Positions 8,507 to 17,190 are shown, counted from the stretch's first letter. The stretch is 64,000 bases of DNA from 21-14-0-10-47-8 sp966211795 (GCA_966211795.1 CBIHNW010000006.1:124001-188000), one strand, 5' to 3'. Program-made: numbers and translations. The notes: generated by a model not told the origin, from the sequence alone.

Positions 8507-8597
8507 CACACTCTCTCCCGTGCTCCTCTTCGGTCGCTGACCCCTCCCACTCTCCGATTGAAAGGGGTCAGCGACACGGATCACGGGAGAGAGTGTG
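8507..8597. repeat. Nested perfect inverted repeats, candidate oriT or structured RNA
   Basis: The outer arms CACACTCTCTCCCGTG (8507-8522) and CACGGGAGAGAGTGTG (8582-8597) are perfectly complementary over 16 bp. Inside them GTCGCTGACCCCT (8533-8545) and AGGGGTCAGCGAC (8563-8575) pair perfectly over 13 bp, leaving internal loops of 10 and 6 nt and a 17-nt terminal loop. Nested arms beside a coupling ATPase and a replication-relaxation gene are what an origin of transfer often looks like. Without a T-tract it is a poor intrinsic terminator. The 370 bp between 8406 and 8776 holds this and the G-rich tract, with no supportable gene. Confidence 0.6.
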
Positions 8598-8614
8598 GAA
8601 GACGGTTAGGAAGG

Positions 8615-8678
8615 AAGGGGGATATGGGGATGTGGATGGTGGGAGTTATAGGATTGGGGGGATTGGGAATAGAGGGGG
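8615..8678 (+). other. G-rich tract with G-quadruplex potential
   Basis: Within ~65 nt the plus strand carries separate runs of 5, 4, 3, 6, 3 and 5 guanines with almost no cytosine. Four or more G-runs at short spacing can fold into a G-quadruplex in single-stranded DNA or RNA. It lies directly after the nested inverted repeats and ahead of the recombinase operon. Confidence 0.5.
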
Positions 8679-8776
8679 AAGAATCAATTTTAAGAAAGGA
8701 AGAATGAGATGTTTTGGTTTTTTAGAATCATCAGAAATTTTGACTCAGGATGCAAACTTCAGAAAAAGGAGTCTGG

Positions 8777-8977
8777 ATGGGTAAAAACCGCAGATGGGTT
8801 TGTGAAAAGATCATTAAGAAATTCCATGCCGTATCAGAGCTAGAGCTGAAACAAAGACTTGCTGAGCTTTGGGAGATCTTGGTACCTTCAACAAGCCAGA
8901 TCCAACTTTGTCCGCATAAAATAAATGATCCCATGCTCAATCGCTTGTCCCAACCCGAGAAAAGGACAAGACGATGA
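8777..8977 (+). CDS. Small protein coupled to the serine recombinase
   Basis: From ATG 8777, preceded by AAAAAGGAG at good spacing, a 66-residue basic protein is encoded (GKNRRWVCEKIIKKFHAVSE...LNRLSQPEKRTRR). Its stop overlaps the recombinase ATG by 4 bp, so the two are translationally coupled. No domain recognised. Position and charge suggest a recombination directionality factor or other accessory DNA-binding protein, but that is inference. Confidence 0.6.
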   Translation: MGKNRRWVCEKIIKKFHAVSELELKQRLAELWEILVPSTSQIQLCPHKINDPMLNRLSQPEKRTRR

Positions 8978-10788
8978 CGAAAAAGAAATCACCAAAATCT
9001 TTAGCCGAAAAACTTTACCGTATAGCCATTTACACGAGGGTTTCGACAGAAGAGCAGGCGGAAAATCCTGAAGGAAGCATCAAGAACCAAGAGCAAAGAA
9101 TCCGCGAGTTCATCAAGCTCAAGAACATGGTAGAGCCCTTTGGTGAAGTGGAAGCCATCTTTTCCGATCCTGGCAAATCAGCCAAAGACATGAATCGCCC
9201 GGGATTTCAAAAAATGCTCACCGCCATCCGAAGTCAGGAAATCGATATGGTGGTGGTCACCGAGCTTTCCAGGTTTTCAAGATCGACGAAGGATTTCACC
9301 ATGCTTCAGGAATTCCTAGAAGAGAATGGCTGCAAGTTCTTAAGTCTTCGTGAAAATTTTGATACCTCGGGTGCGGCTGGTAGTATGGTCATGAATCTGA
9401 TGGCCTCGATTGCGGAATTTGAAAGACGGCAAACGGCGGAACGAATTTCCAATTCATTTTTAGCCCGGTCCAAGCGAGGTCTTTACAATGGCGGATCTTT
9501 GCCGCTTGGTTACCGCATTGACGAATCCAAGCCTGGATATTTGTTCATCGACCCGGACGAAGCCGAGATTGTGAGATTTGCATTCCGATCCTTCATTAGA
9601 CATGGAACCTTGGCAGCAACAGCGAAGTTTCTAACGGCCAATAAAATTCGTCTGCCTAAAAAAGTTCATGGCAGTGGCGCGATCCGAGAAAGCCAGTTCA
9701 CCGTGGATTCTCTTTACCGAATGCTTCGCAATAAGGCTTATATCGGAGTCCGAGTTTTTCAAACAAAGACAGGACCCGAGGAAGTTCCAGCCGTTTGGGA
9801 GCCGATCCTCGATCGGCAAATATTCGAGCGTGTGAATGAAATGCTCACGCAAAACTGCAACCACAAACGCACGCACGGTGAAAATAGATATCCCTATACT
9901 TTATCTGGAATCACATTTTGTGAACAATGTGGGGAGCGAATGTCCGGCAAGTCGGCTCACGGAAAGGCCGGCAAGGTTGGTTACTACGAGCATATCAAGA
10001 CGGCGCGGATGCAATCCGGGAATCCGGAGAAATTGCAAACTCACAATCCTCATCGGGTGCCAGCCATCAAGCTTGAGCCCGTGGTTTGGCAGGAGGTGAA
10101 GAATTTCGTTCTGAGTGCTGCCTTTGCCAGGGATTTATTGGAAAGAGCCAAGCTCATGCAAGAGGCGAAAAATCACACGGACGAACTTTCCAAGCTTCGG
10201 CAAAAAGTGAAGCTGACAGAAAACCAGATCGAAGTTTTAGCCGAACGAATCGCAACCTTGCCAAAGGATTTGGATCTCAAACCACTTTTGCATCAACTTA
10301 TAAAACTTCAGCAAACGAAGACGGATTGGGAAGCGGAATTACGGATCCAAGAAAATGAAAAGCCAAAAGTGGACGAGCCTGTTTGTTTTGAAGACTTGCA
10401 GTCGTTTCGACGGGGGCTGAAATCACTGATCGAGAAAGGAGAAAAGGACAAAGATGTACAAACAGCGATCATTAAAAAGGTCGTTCATAAGATCACAATC
10501 AAACCAAATGGTTTTGAAATTCACTTCCATGTAGGTCAAACCTACTACTCACGGGAGCCAGGGGCGAATACCCCTGGCTCCCGTATTTTTTTGTCTGAAA
10601 AAGGCAAAAGAAGGGCTTCAGGGTCTTCTCAACCCGCCGGAAGGAGTCAGATTGCAGATTTTTTAAAGGACCAGAGTTCGAGTTTATTGACAAATGGTGA
10701 TCCCGCCTCGACTCGAACGAGGGACCTACTGCTTAGAAGGCAGTTGCTCTATCCAGCTGAGCTACGGGACCATGTTCCCGTTTTTTAA
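8974..10788 (+). CDS. Large serine recombinase (integrase)
   Basis: A 604-residue frame. The resolvase catalytic domain starts at ~residue 15 with IAIYTRVSTEEQ (nucleophile Ser24), followed by the Arg-containing ELSRFSRS and the MASIAEFERRQTAERI helix. The recombinase domain begins at LPLGYRID, and a zinc ribbon starts with CEQC at residues 316-319; the second half of the ribbon seems to use His (HNPHRV) where relatives usually have Cys. A coiled coil (residues ~385-470) follows. Family enzymes integrate and excise elements between short att sites. The last ~75 codons run through an intrinsic terminator (10551-10592) and antisense through tRNA-Arg, so the C-terminal tail is probably not a natural part of the enzyme. 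Confidence 0.92.
   Translation: MTKKKSPKSLAEKLYRIAIYTRVSTEEQAENPEGSIKNQEQRIREFIKLKNMVEPFGEVEAIFSDPGKSAKDMNRPGFQKMLTAIRSQEIDMVVVTELSRFSRSTKDFTMLQEFLEENGCKFLSLRENFDTSGAAGSMVMNLMASIAEFERRQTAERISNSFLARSKRGLYNGGSLPLGYRIDESKPGYLFIDPDEAEIVRFAFRSFIRHGTLAATAKFLTANKIRLPKKVHGSGAIRESQFTVDSLYRMLRNKAYIGVRVFQTKTGPEEVPAVWEPILDRQIFERVNEMLTQNCNHKRTHGENRYPYTLSGITFCEQCGERMSGKSAHGKAGKVGYYEHIKTARMQSGNPEKLQTHNPHRVPAIKLEPVVWQEVKNFVLSAAFARDLLERAKLMQEAKNHTDELSKLRQKVKLTENQIEVLAERIATLPKDLDLKPLLHQLIKLQQTKTDWEAELRIQENEKPKVDEPVCFEDLQSFRRGLKSLIEKGEKDKDVQTAIIKKVVHKITIKPNGFEIHFHVGQTYYSREPGANTPGSRIFLSEKGKRRASGSSQPAGRSQIADFLKDQSSSLLTNGDPASTRTRDLLLRRQLLYPAELRDHVPVF
10551..10592 (+). terminator. Strong intrinsic terminator inside recombinase frame
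   Basis: A perfect 14-bp stem, ACGGGAGCCAGGGG / CCCCTGGCTCCCGT, with a 6-nt loop, followed by ATTTTTTT. It lies about 65 codons before the stop codon of the recombinase reading frame, so transcripts ending here would lack an in-frame stop. Confidence 0.85.
10695..10771 (-). tRNA. tRNA-Arg (UCU anticodon)
   Basis: On the minus strand the 77-nt gene folds as a cloverleaf: acceptor GGTCCCG / CGGGATC with one G-U pair, D-arm AGCTCAGCTGGATAGAGC, anticodon arm ACTGC-CTTCTAA-GCAGT (anticodon TCT), a five-base variable loop, T-arm with TTCGAGT, and an encoded CCA. The recombinase frame reads antisense across the whole gene, so this tRNA is the probable integration site, with the element abutting its 3' end and the tRNA left intact. 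Confidence 0.96.
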
Positions 10789-10905
10789 CAAAGCTTCGAA
10801 GCATTGTCTTTCTAAAATACGGGGGCGGCCCATTCCAGAGCCGTTGTTTAATGCAGTGTGTTTATAGCGAAGTAAAGATGCCGAGATCGGCGGCACCTTT
10901 CCTCA

Positions 10906-13089
10906 TCACTGGCAGACGCAGGTGTAAGTGTAGGAATAGTATTCATTGTTGTTGGCATCACAAGAAGTCGAGGTGCTGGAGTTTCCGTTGTCCGCATAGC
11001 TCGAGCAGCTGGGTGGTGGTGAATACTGATCTTGCGAGCCGTCGTTGCAGACGCCGCCCGTGTTCCACTCACGGCTGAGCTGCAATGAGCATTTCACGCA
11101 GACGCCCTCATTCAATGTCGTAAAGCTCGAGACCGTCGCGGATCCAGACTCGCAAGAATAGAAAAGGCGGTACACTCGCGAATTGGGGACGGGGGTCTTT
11201 CCACCCAGACAAGAAGGATTCGAATATTGGTCTTGGGGCCCCGGGCAACCGACGCAGCTATTGGTATTATAGTCTGAAGTCGTGACGACGGGATCTCCAT
11301 AGGCTCCTTGCGGACACGAAGTCGTGATCGTCCTGAATTTTGTTCCGCCATTGTAACCAGCTCCGCAAGCAACCGGTGCTTCGTTGACAGTGCTGGGCGA
11401 GCAGCGAATGGCATTCGGGACGCATTGTTTGGTCGAAGTGTCGTAAGTCGCATGGGTCCCGCAATCGCACTGCGAATAATCATTCGGAGTGCAATTGATC
11501 TGCGAAAAGGTGCGACCCGAGCAGCTGACTTGGCAGGTTTGCGTGATGTTGCCGCTCGCACCACCACCGCAGGTTCCGATGGTTTTGCTGGATCCCGGAT
11601 TCACCGAGCCCGTGCAATCATTCACCGGGCAAGAGGATGTATCGACACCGCCCAGAGCTTGTGAAATCCATGATCCGGCTTGGCAGCTCACCGAATAATA
11701 TTGTTTGGCGTCCATTCGATCGGCAAACGGAGCGGTGCAGGCGCGGGCCTCGACCGTCGCTGGTTGTGGGTCCCGACATCCAGCCGGCGAGCAGCTTGAC
11801 TGATCAATCGTGTTGGTCGCGGTTACGGTGTAAGCACCGGTCGTCGTGTTGCAAGTGACGGTCATCGTTTGATAGGCCGTTCCCTCAAAACCATCCGGAC
11901 AGCTGACCGCTTGAACATCCGATGGCCGAGTTCCCGTGCAGGACTTTGGGCAATTCGAATAATCAACGGGTCCAACATTTTGTTTGTCGTAAAGGCCGGT
12001 CGTCGAATTGCAAACATAAGTGAATGACTGAGAAGCCAGTGCTTGATTCGCATTCGGCGCTACGCAATTCACGGCCGCTTTGCCGTCAGCCGGTTTCACG
12101 CCCGTGCAAGATTTCGGGCATTGACTGTCATCCCGAGTGCCAAGGACCGAAACCCACGTGGTGCCAGAGCAAGAGACGGCATAATTTTGAATCGAGCGAA
12201 CGGTGCTTTGAAAAGGCGCGGGGCAGGCGACCGTTTGCGAGGTTGCTGGTTTGGTTCCCGAATTACAGGTCGGGGCCGGACAACCGGTGGTATCCACCGT
12301 CGTCGGAGTTCTCAGCCAAGTGCCATTGCTTTGGCAGACAACGCTGTAATTCTGATAAGCCAGAAGAGAGGTCGAGCCAGTGCACGCGACCGGATCGCGT
12401 GCAGCGGGCATGGTGCTCGAGTTGCAAGATTGCGGACAGTTTCGATAGTCCACCGAGCCGCTGGCGACCGAGCTCCAAGTGCCGTCGGCCTGACAAGTCA
12501 CCGAGTTATTCTGAAGGCCGCTCATCGTGCCGGCATAGGGAGCGGGACAGGAAACCATCTGCGAAACCGGTGGCTTCTTGTTGGGATCGCATGATTTCGG
12601 GCAGGCCGAATAATCCGCGGTGCCCTGCAGTTGGCGGGTCCATGTTCCGTTGATCTGGCAATTCACCACGTAGCTTTGCACGCCCTTGATTTCGGATTGA
12701 GAAGGAGCCGGGCAGGCCACATTGTCTTGATTGGCGGGACGAACGGAAGCGTCGCAAATATTTTGGCAAAGCGAGTAATCCACATCACCATATGCGATGC
12801 GACTCCAACTGCCATTGTCCTGACAGATGACGTTGTATCTCTGGATCGCTTTCAGGGTGAACGAGTTGGGGGCAGGGCAGGTCAGGTATTGCATATCGCT
12901 GGGTCGCGAGTCCGCCGGACAAATGGGGTTGGTGGGCGATACGGACTGAGAGGCCAAGGAGCTTTCGTCGGCAGCGCTAAAGCTCATCTTCGCGCAGTTT
13001 TGAAAGGCGAAGAACGAGGCCAGCAAACAACCAGTGACAATCAGAATATGGTTCAGCCGCGCCAACTTTAGAAATGGTCCAAGTTTCAT
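10906..13089 (-). CDS. Exported Cys-rich repeat protein (eight repeats), FQNC signal
   Basis: A 727-residue protein. The N-terminal hydrophobic segment ends FFAFQNCAKMSF, a lipobox-like Cys also seen in the lipoprotein encoded at 30371-31327. From ~residue 58 there are about eight repeats of 52-57 residues with the pattern [KR]P-x2, CPAP (or CTAP), Y-x-V-x-C, W and D-x-x-x-CP-x-x-C; the last ~150 residues are Cys-rich but irregular. The design suggests disulfide-stabilised extracellular modules, loosely like sushi domains, possibly an adhesin or surface protein for contact with prey or host cells. No enzyme motif is seen. GC-rich and well conserved in its repeats. Confidence 0.8.
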   Translation of the reverse strand: MKLGPFLKLARLNHILIVTGCLLASFFAFQNCAKMSFSAADESSLASQSVSPTNPICPADSRPSDMQYLTCPAPNSFTLKAIQRYNVICQDNGSWSRIAYGDVDYSLCQNICDASVRPANQDNVACPAPSQSEIKGVQSYVVNCQINGTWTRQLQGTADYSACPKSCDPNKKPPVSQMVSCPAPYAGTMSGLQNNSVTCQADGTWSSVASGSVDYRNCPQSCNSSTMPAARDPVACTGSTSLLAYQNYSVVCQSNGTWLRTPTTVDTTGCPAPTCNSGTKPATSQTVACPAPFQSTVRSIQNYAVSCSGTTWVSVLGTRDDSQCPKSCTGVKPADGKAAVNCVAPNANQALASQSFTYVCNSTTGLYDKQNVGPVDYSNCPKSCTGTRPSDVQAVSCPDGFEGTAYQTMTVTCNTTTGAYTVTATNTIDQSSCSPAGCRDPQPATVEARACTAPFADRMDAKQYYSVSCQAGSWISQALGGVDTSSCPVNDCTGSVNPGSSKTIGTCGGGASGNITQTCQVSCSGRTFSQINCTPNDYSQCDCGTHATYDTSTKQCVPNAIRCSPSTVNEAPVACGAGYNGGTKFRTITTSCPQGAYGDPVVTTSDYNTNSCVGCPGPQDQYSNPSCLGGKTPVPNSRVYRLFYSCESGSATVSSFTTLNEGVCVKCSLQLSREWNTGGVCNDGSQDQYSPPPSCSSYADNGNSSTSTSCDANNNEYYSYTYTCVCQ

Positions 13090-13256
13090 TCAGCCCCCAA
13101 TGCGTCTCATTCTTTTTCGGTCGGGATTCACAATCAATTGACAATAAATATGCGAATTGAAGAACCAACCAATATATTGGGAGCGCCCTCTCAAGCTGAG
13201 TCAATTTGATCGGGATCTATTCAAACAAAAGAGGTGGACTTTATCTTTGAAGATTC

Positions 13257-13288
13257 GGGCAGGTGACCCCGAAGGGGAGCGCCTGCCC
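13257..13288. terminator. Hairpin between exported-protein genes
   Basis: GGGCAGG / CCTGCCC (7 bp) with inner CCCC / GGGG pairing. It lies 10 bp past the stop of the gene at 13298 (minus strand) and before the start of the next minus gene at 13089. No clear T-tract, so only a weak terminator call. A CCAATATATTGG palindrome lies near 13170 between the two genes. Confidence 0.4.
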
Positions 13289-13297
13289 AGGCTGTAT

Positions 13298-14209
13298 TTA
13301 GGGGTGATAACCGAGCAGGTTGCGAGCGATGTCGCGGACTTGGCGGAAGTAAGCTTCTTTCAGAGAGCCGCTTGAAGCTTGGTTGAATTTCTGATTGTAC
13401 TCGTCCTGGATTTGGAACAGGGCCTGTTGCGGATATCGCGACAGCTCGTACTGGGCCCGATTGCCGGCTTCGTTGTAAACGCGGGTCTCGATCTGGCGAT
13501 AAGTGCTTTCTTTCAATGAACCCGATGGGGCCTGAGTGTAAAGCTGATCAAAGTACAAAGCCAACTGCTCAACCTGGCGGAAATCCGAGTAGCGGGGCAG
13601 TTCGTAATCCACGGCCGCCGGCAGTTGCTGATAAGCCATGCGACGGGCTTCATTGTAAGCGGACTCTTTCGCCGAGCCACTTGGGGCGGCAGCGTAACCC
13701 TGATCCAGGCGCAAAGCGAGATCGTGCAGTTGCCGCCAGTCATAGGAAAGGTTTTGCACGTCCAACATCAGCGACTGTTTGAAAGCCGCGTAAGCGGACT
13801 GGCGAGCTTGCATGTACAAGTGCTCCAGTGCCGAACCCGATGGAGCGGCCGCGTATTTTTGATTCATTTGCTCGGCAAAGTTTTCGATCTGCGCCGTCAC
13901 CAGTCCCTGAAAAGCGTCAGGCGAGTTGATGTCGCTCAAGGCCCGTTGAATCGCTTGATCCCTTTGATCACGGGCGTAGGATTCGTCCCACGAGCCCGAA
14001 GGGGCGGCATTGTAACGTTGCTGCTACATGATCGCGTCTTGTTCGTCGCGCGCAAAAGATTGCAATTCGTAACCACGCAGTTCGACCGAGCCGGTCGTTG
14101 AAGTGGGGTTGGCGGCCGGCGAATTCAGTTCCAAACTTTGTGCAGAGGCATAAGCCATGGAAAAAAAAGTAGCGAGCAAAAAGATCGATTGAAGCCAGGT
14201 TTGTTTCAT
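13298..14209 (-). pseudogene. Exported APSGS-repeat protein interrupted by in-frame amber codon
   Basis: The ATG at 14209, behind AAGGAAGG, starts a signal peptide (KQTWLQSIFLLATFFSMAYASAQ). After 61 codons the frame meets TAG at 14024-14026 and then continues without a shift for 242 codons to 13298. The part after the stop holds five ~45-residue repeats, each with Y-x-x-APSGS-x-x-E-x-x-Y-x-x-A/Q-R, and the first repeat begins right after the TAG (QQRYNAAPSGS). The stop sits beside CAG CAG, so a single C-to-T change of a Gln codon explains it. Either a recent pseudogene, a sequencing error, or a readthrough gene. The protein is probably periplasmic and helical; function unknown. Confidence 0.75.
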
Positions 14210-14532
14210 AAGATTCCTTCCTTGGTGGTTCACTTTGTGTTGCAAATCAGTTTTCAGAGCTAAACTGACACCGAAAGCGTCGCCCAACTCTTTTCCATTG
14301 CTAGCATTGAAAGAAAGATGCCAGGACCAAGGGGTGGCTTTTTGCACCGGCAAAAACTGCCCACCTCTGTCAGCGTTTTGTCGAAAAAATGCGTGTTTTG
14401 GTTTGGTGAGATTTGCGTCCGCAAGCTCGTGACAAAAAACTAACGGGAAGATGGGCCAGCCAACGAATTCTAGACTCTACAGTGAAAAGACTTAGACTGA
14501 AGATAAAGGGAAACAACACCAAGGATGTGTCG
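14210..14532. other. Intergenic region between divergent exported-protein genes
   Basis: This 323-bp stretch separates divergent genes starting at 14209 (minus) and 14533 (plus), so it should carry both promoters. I see Shine-Dalgarno sequences at each edge (AAGGAAGG on the minus side, AAGGA on the plus side) but no repeat, RNA gene or clear operator. Confidence 0.5.
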
Positions 14533-15372
14533 ATGAAAAGCGTTCTGTTTTTCCTGGCCGTATCTGCAAGTCTCTTGTCTTCTCAAACGTTCGCCGCCGA
14601 ACCTGTTTATGGTCCGTGTTCCTTCGCTTGCGTTTCGATTCCCGATGGCGCTCATATCTTAAGAACATTTGGACGCGCCACCAGTCCGCAGCTGAACTCG
14701 AACCGGATCCAAATGTTGGTTTGGAATCTGTACAAGGGCCGCAAAGATCAATTCCGGCAAAGTTTCGCGTCCCTTAGCAAAGGCAAAGACATTATCATGA
14801 TTTCAGAGGCGACAACGGCAGATCCCGTTTCGACCGCGATGGAAGCGGTGACCGGATTTGGTTGGAACTTTGCCACCAGCTTTCTGATGAAGAACGATGT
14901 CGGCACGGGAACGGCCGCCGGATCCTACGCGGCTGCCGAAAACGTTCATTACTATCGCACGACGGATGTGGAACCATTTGTGAATTCGCCAAAAGTGATC
15001 ACCGTTGCCGAATACCGGCTTCCGGGCCGGGTCGAGACGCTGCTGGTTTTAAGCATCCACGGGATCAATTGGAGTGGTGATGACGCCATCGAAAGGCAGT
15101 TGCGAGCCACGGTTCCCGAGTTGAAAGCGCATCAGGGTCCGATTGTTTTCGCGGGCGATTTCAATTTCAAAAATTCAAACCGCGTGAAAGTCGCGCAACA
15201 AGTCTTGGGCGAAGCCGGACTGACGCGGGTCAAGTGGGAGAATCCGAACAACGGCAAGCAATTGGATGATGCCTTCACGCGCGGACTGACGGTCCACCAG
15301 GCGCGATTGAACAATGATGTGATCAACGTCGGTTCCGATCATCCGGCGATTGAACTGGATCTCGAGCAATAG
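14533..15372 (+). CDS. Exported endonuclease/exonuclease/phosphatase family protein
   Basis: A 279-residue protein. The start at 14533 gives a signal peptide (KSVLFFLAVSASLLSSQTFA). The EEP fold motifs are in order: MLVWNLYKG (N), KDIIMISEAT (E), LSIHGINWSG (H), GPIVFAGDFNF (D-x-N) and VGSDHPAIELDLE (terminal D-H). All metal-binding and catalytic residues of the DNase I/sphingomyelinase superfamily appear present. Substrate (nucleic acid or phospholipid) cannot be told. Export suggests a role outside the cytoplasm, such as nucleic-acid degradation during feeding. Confidence 0.85.
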   Translation: MKSVLFFLAVSASLLSSQTFAAEPVYGPCSFACVSIPDGAHILRTFGRATSPQLNSNRIQMLVWNLYKGRKDQFRQSFASLSKGKDIIMISEATTADPVSTAMEAVTGFGWNFATSFLMKNDVGTGTAAGSYAAAENVHYYRTTDVEPFVNSPKVITVAEYRLPGRVETLLVLSIHGINWSGDDAIERQLRATVPELKAHQGPIVFAGDFNFKNSNRVKVAQQVLGEAGLTRVKWENPNNGKQLDDAFTRGLTVHQARLNNDVINVGSDHPAIELDLEQ

Positions 15373-15468
15373 AATTGTATTTACATGTGTGTTTGGGGTG
15401 CTGAAAATTCTCGGCGCCACGAATTGTTTTTCGTAGAGTAGAACAACTACTCCTAGTAAAAAGCATAG

Positions 15469-15514
15469 AGCGACTGTTCTAAATGACGTTTTGTCTCAGG
15501 GCAGTCGCTTTTTT
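15469..15514 (+). terminator. Probable terminator after exported nuclease
   Basis: AGCGACTG / CAGTCGCT (8 bp) enclosing a 25-nt loop, followed by TTTTTTA. The long loop lowers certainty, but the position between the nuclease and aceB fits. Confidence 0.55.
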
Positions 15515-15552
15515 ATTTGGACATTTTTTCAAATCTCGTTTCACCTTAGCTC

Positions 15553-17190
15553 ATGAAACAAACGCCGCATTTGCAAAATGTCGTGAGCTCTCTTCTCACA
15601 AATGAATGTCGACAGTTCATCACCACTCTTCATCAAGAATTCGAAGACGAAAGACAGAAAAATCTGATCCGTCGTAAAAACCGGGCGCGGGCCTTGGTAT
15701 TGGGCGAGCGATTGGACTTTCTGCGAGAAACCAAAACTATCCGCGAATCGCTTTGGCAGGTCGCCGCGACGCCAGCAGATTTGCAGGATCGTCGCGTCGA
15801 GATCACCGGCCCCGCCGAAGCAAAGATGATCATCAACGCTCTGAATTCAGGAGCGAAAGTGTTCATGGCGGATCTCGAAGACTCGCTTTCGCCGACCTGG
15901 GAAAACATCATCTTCGGGCATCAGGCTCTGGGGAAAGCCGTTCGCAGAACGTTGTCATTTGAGAATGAAAACGGAAAAAAATATGAATTAAATCCCCAGA
16001 CGGCAACTTTGATGGTGCGCCCGCGCGGTTTGCATCTGCCCGAAGAAAATTTCTACGTGCACGGTGTGCCGGTCAGCGGTTCGCTCTTCGATTTTGCCGT
16101 TTATTTTTTCCACAATGCCCAAGAGCTGCTTCGCACCGGTCGCACGCCGGCCTTTTACCTACCTAAAATGGAAAGCCATCTCGAAGCCCGCTGGTGGAAC
16201 AATGTCTTCAATCGAGCGCAAGAGCTCTTGGGAATCGCCAAAGGCACGATCCGCGCGACCGTGTTGATCGAAACCATCTCGGCCGCGTTCGAAATGCACG
16301 AAATTCTGTACGAGCTGCGCGAGCATTCGGCGGGTCTGAATGCCGGTCGTTGGGATTATATTTTCTCTCTGATTAAGAAACATAATACTCGCAGCGATTT
16401 TGTTCTGCCGGATCGATCGCAGGTGACGATGGCGACAGGCTTTATGTCGGCCTACGCCGAGCTGCTGGTTCAGGTCTGTCACACCCGGGGCGCGCACGCC
16501 ATTGGCGGCATGGCGGCTTTTATTCCGAATCGTCGCGAACCCGAGATCACGGAGCTCGCGCTTCAAAAAGTTTCGGAAGACAAAGCGCGTGAGGCGAAGA
16601 TTGGGTTTGATGGCAGCTGGGTGGCGCACCCGGATCTGGTGGGGGTGGCGCAGGCCCAGTTTGATCAAGTGTTGGGACAGCATCCGCATCAGAAAAATAA
16701 AATTCCGACCCGTGAAATTTACGCGCATGAATTGTTGGATTTGAAAATTCCCGGTGGGCAGATCACCGAAGCCGGCGTGCGCATGAATATTTCCGTCTGT
16801 CTGCAGTACATCGAAAAGTGGTTGGCGGGTCTCGGTGCCGTCGCCATTCACAATCTGATGGAAGACGCGGCGACCGCGGAAATCTCCCGCACTCAGCTTT
16901 GGCAGTGGCTGCATCACCGCGCGAAACTGGCGGACGGTGAGATCTTCACGCGGGAAATGTATCTAACTTGGCGCTCGCAGGAGCTTAAGAAAATCCGCGA
17001 GATCGCGGCCACACCAAGGCTCGAGCGGGCCATGACCATTCTCGATGATTTGGTCTTGCGCCAAGACTTTACCGAATTTTTGACTCTGGAAGCTTACCCG
17101 AGACTTTTAGAGCCCGAAAAACTTTTCATCAACTGGAGCTTACCCAACACCCGAGGAGGAACAAATGAACGAACAACAGCTGGCCACTGA
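15553..17190 (+). CDS. aceB: Malate synthase A
   Basis: A 545-residue protein, the usual length of malate synthase A. Recognisable stretches are VEITGPAEAKMIINALNSGAKVFMADLEDSLSPTW, the MVRPRGLHL strand, FYLPKMESHLEARWWN, TVLIETISAAFEM and GMAAFIPNR. It condenses glyoxylate and acetyl-CoA to malate in the glyoxylate shunt, allowing growth on acetate or fatty acids. The last 26 bp overlap the isocitrate lyase gene, so the two shunt enzymes are co-translated. No aceK homologue follows. Cytoplasmic. Confidence 0.96.
   Translation: MKQTPHLQNVVSSLLTNECRQFITTLHQEFEDERQKNLIRRKNRARALVLGERLDFLRETKTIRESLWQVAATPADLQDRRVEITGPAEAKMIINALNSGAKVFMADLEDSLSPTWENIIFGHQALGKAVRRTLSFENENGKKYELNPQTATLMVRPRGLHLPEENFYVHGVPVSGSLFDFAVYFFHNAQELLRTGRTPAFYLPKMESHLEARWWNNVFNRAQELLGIAKGTIRATVLIETISAAFEMHEILYELREHSAGLNAGRWDYIFSLIKKHNTRSDFVLPDRSQVTMATGFMSAYAELLVQVCHTRGAHAIGGMAAFIPNRREPEITELALQKVSEDKAREAKIGFDGSWVAHPDLVGVAQAQFDQVLGQHPHQKNKIPTREIYAHELLDLKIPGGQITEAGVRMNISVCLQYIEKWLAGLGAVAIHNLMEDAATAEISRTQLWQWLHHRAKLADGEIFTREMYLTWRSQELKKIREIAATPRLERAMTILDDLVLRQDFTEFLTLEAYPRLLEPEKLFINWSLPNTRGGTNERTTAGH

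Larger units (their letters stand above)
3754..10788. mobile_element. Integrative mobilizable element at tRNA-Arg; left end unresolved
   Basis: A coupling ATPase, replication-relaxation protein, candidate oriT and large serine recombinase lie in one block ending exactly at tRNA-Arg. I could not find a second copy of the tRNA 3' end on the left, so the left boundary is a guess; the brnTA and secreted-protein genes from ~1.4 kb may also belong to it. No mating-pair-formation genes are present, so the visible part is mobilizable rather than self-transmissible. Confidence 0.6.

Noticed and set aside
8398..8784. A 128-codon plus-strand reading frame after the mobilization operon
   Set aside because: It crosses the nested inverted repeats and the G-rich tract, has Arg/Gly-biased composition and no ribosome site or family motif; the DNA structure explains it.
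12024..12653. Long antisense reading frames over the Cys-rich repeat gene
   Set aside because: They mirror the repeat structure of the minus-strand gene and have Arg/Cys-rich, non-protein-like composition.
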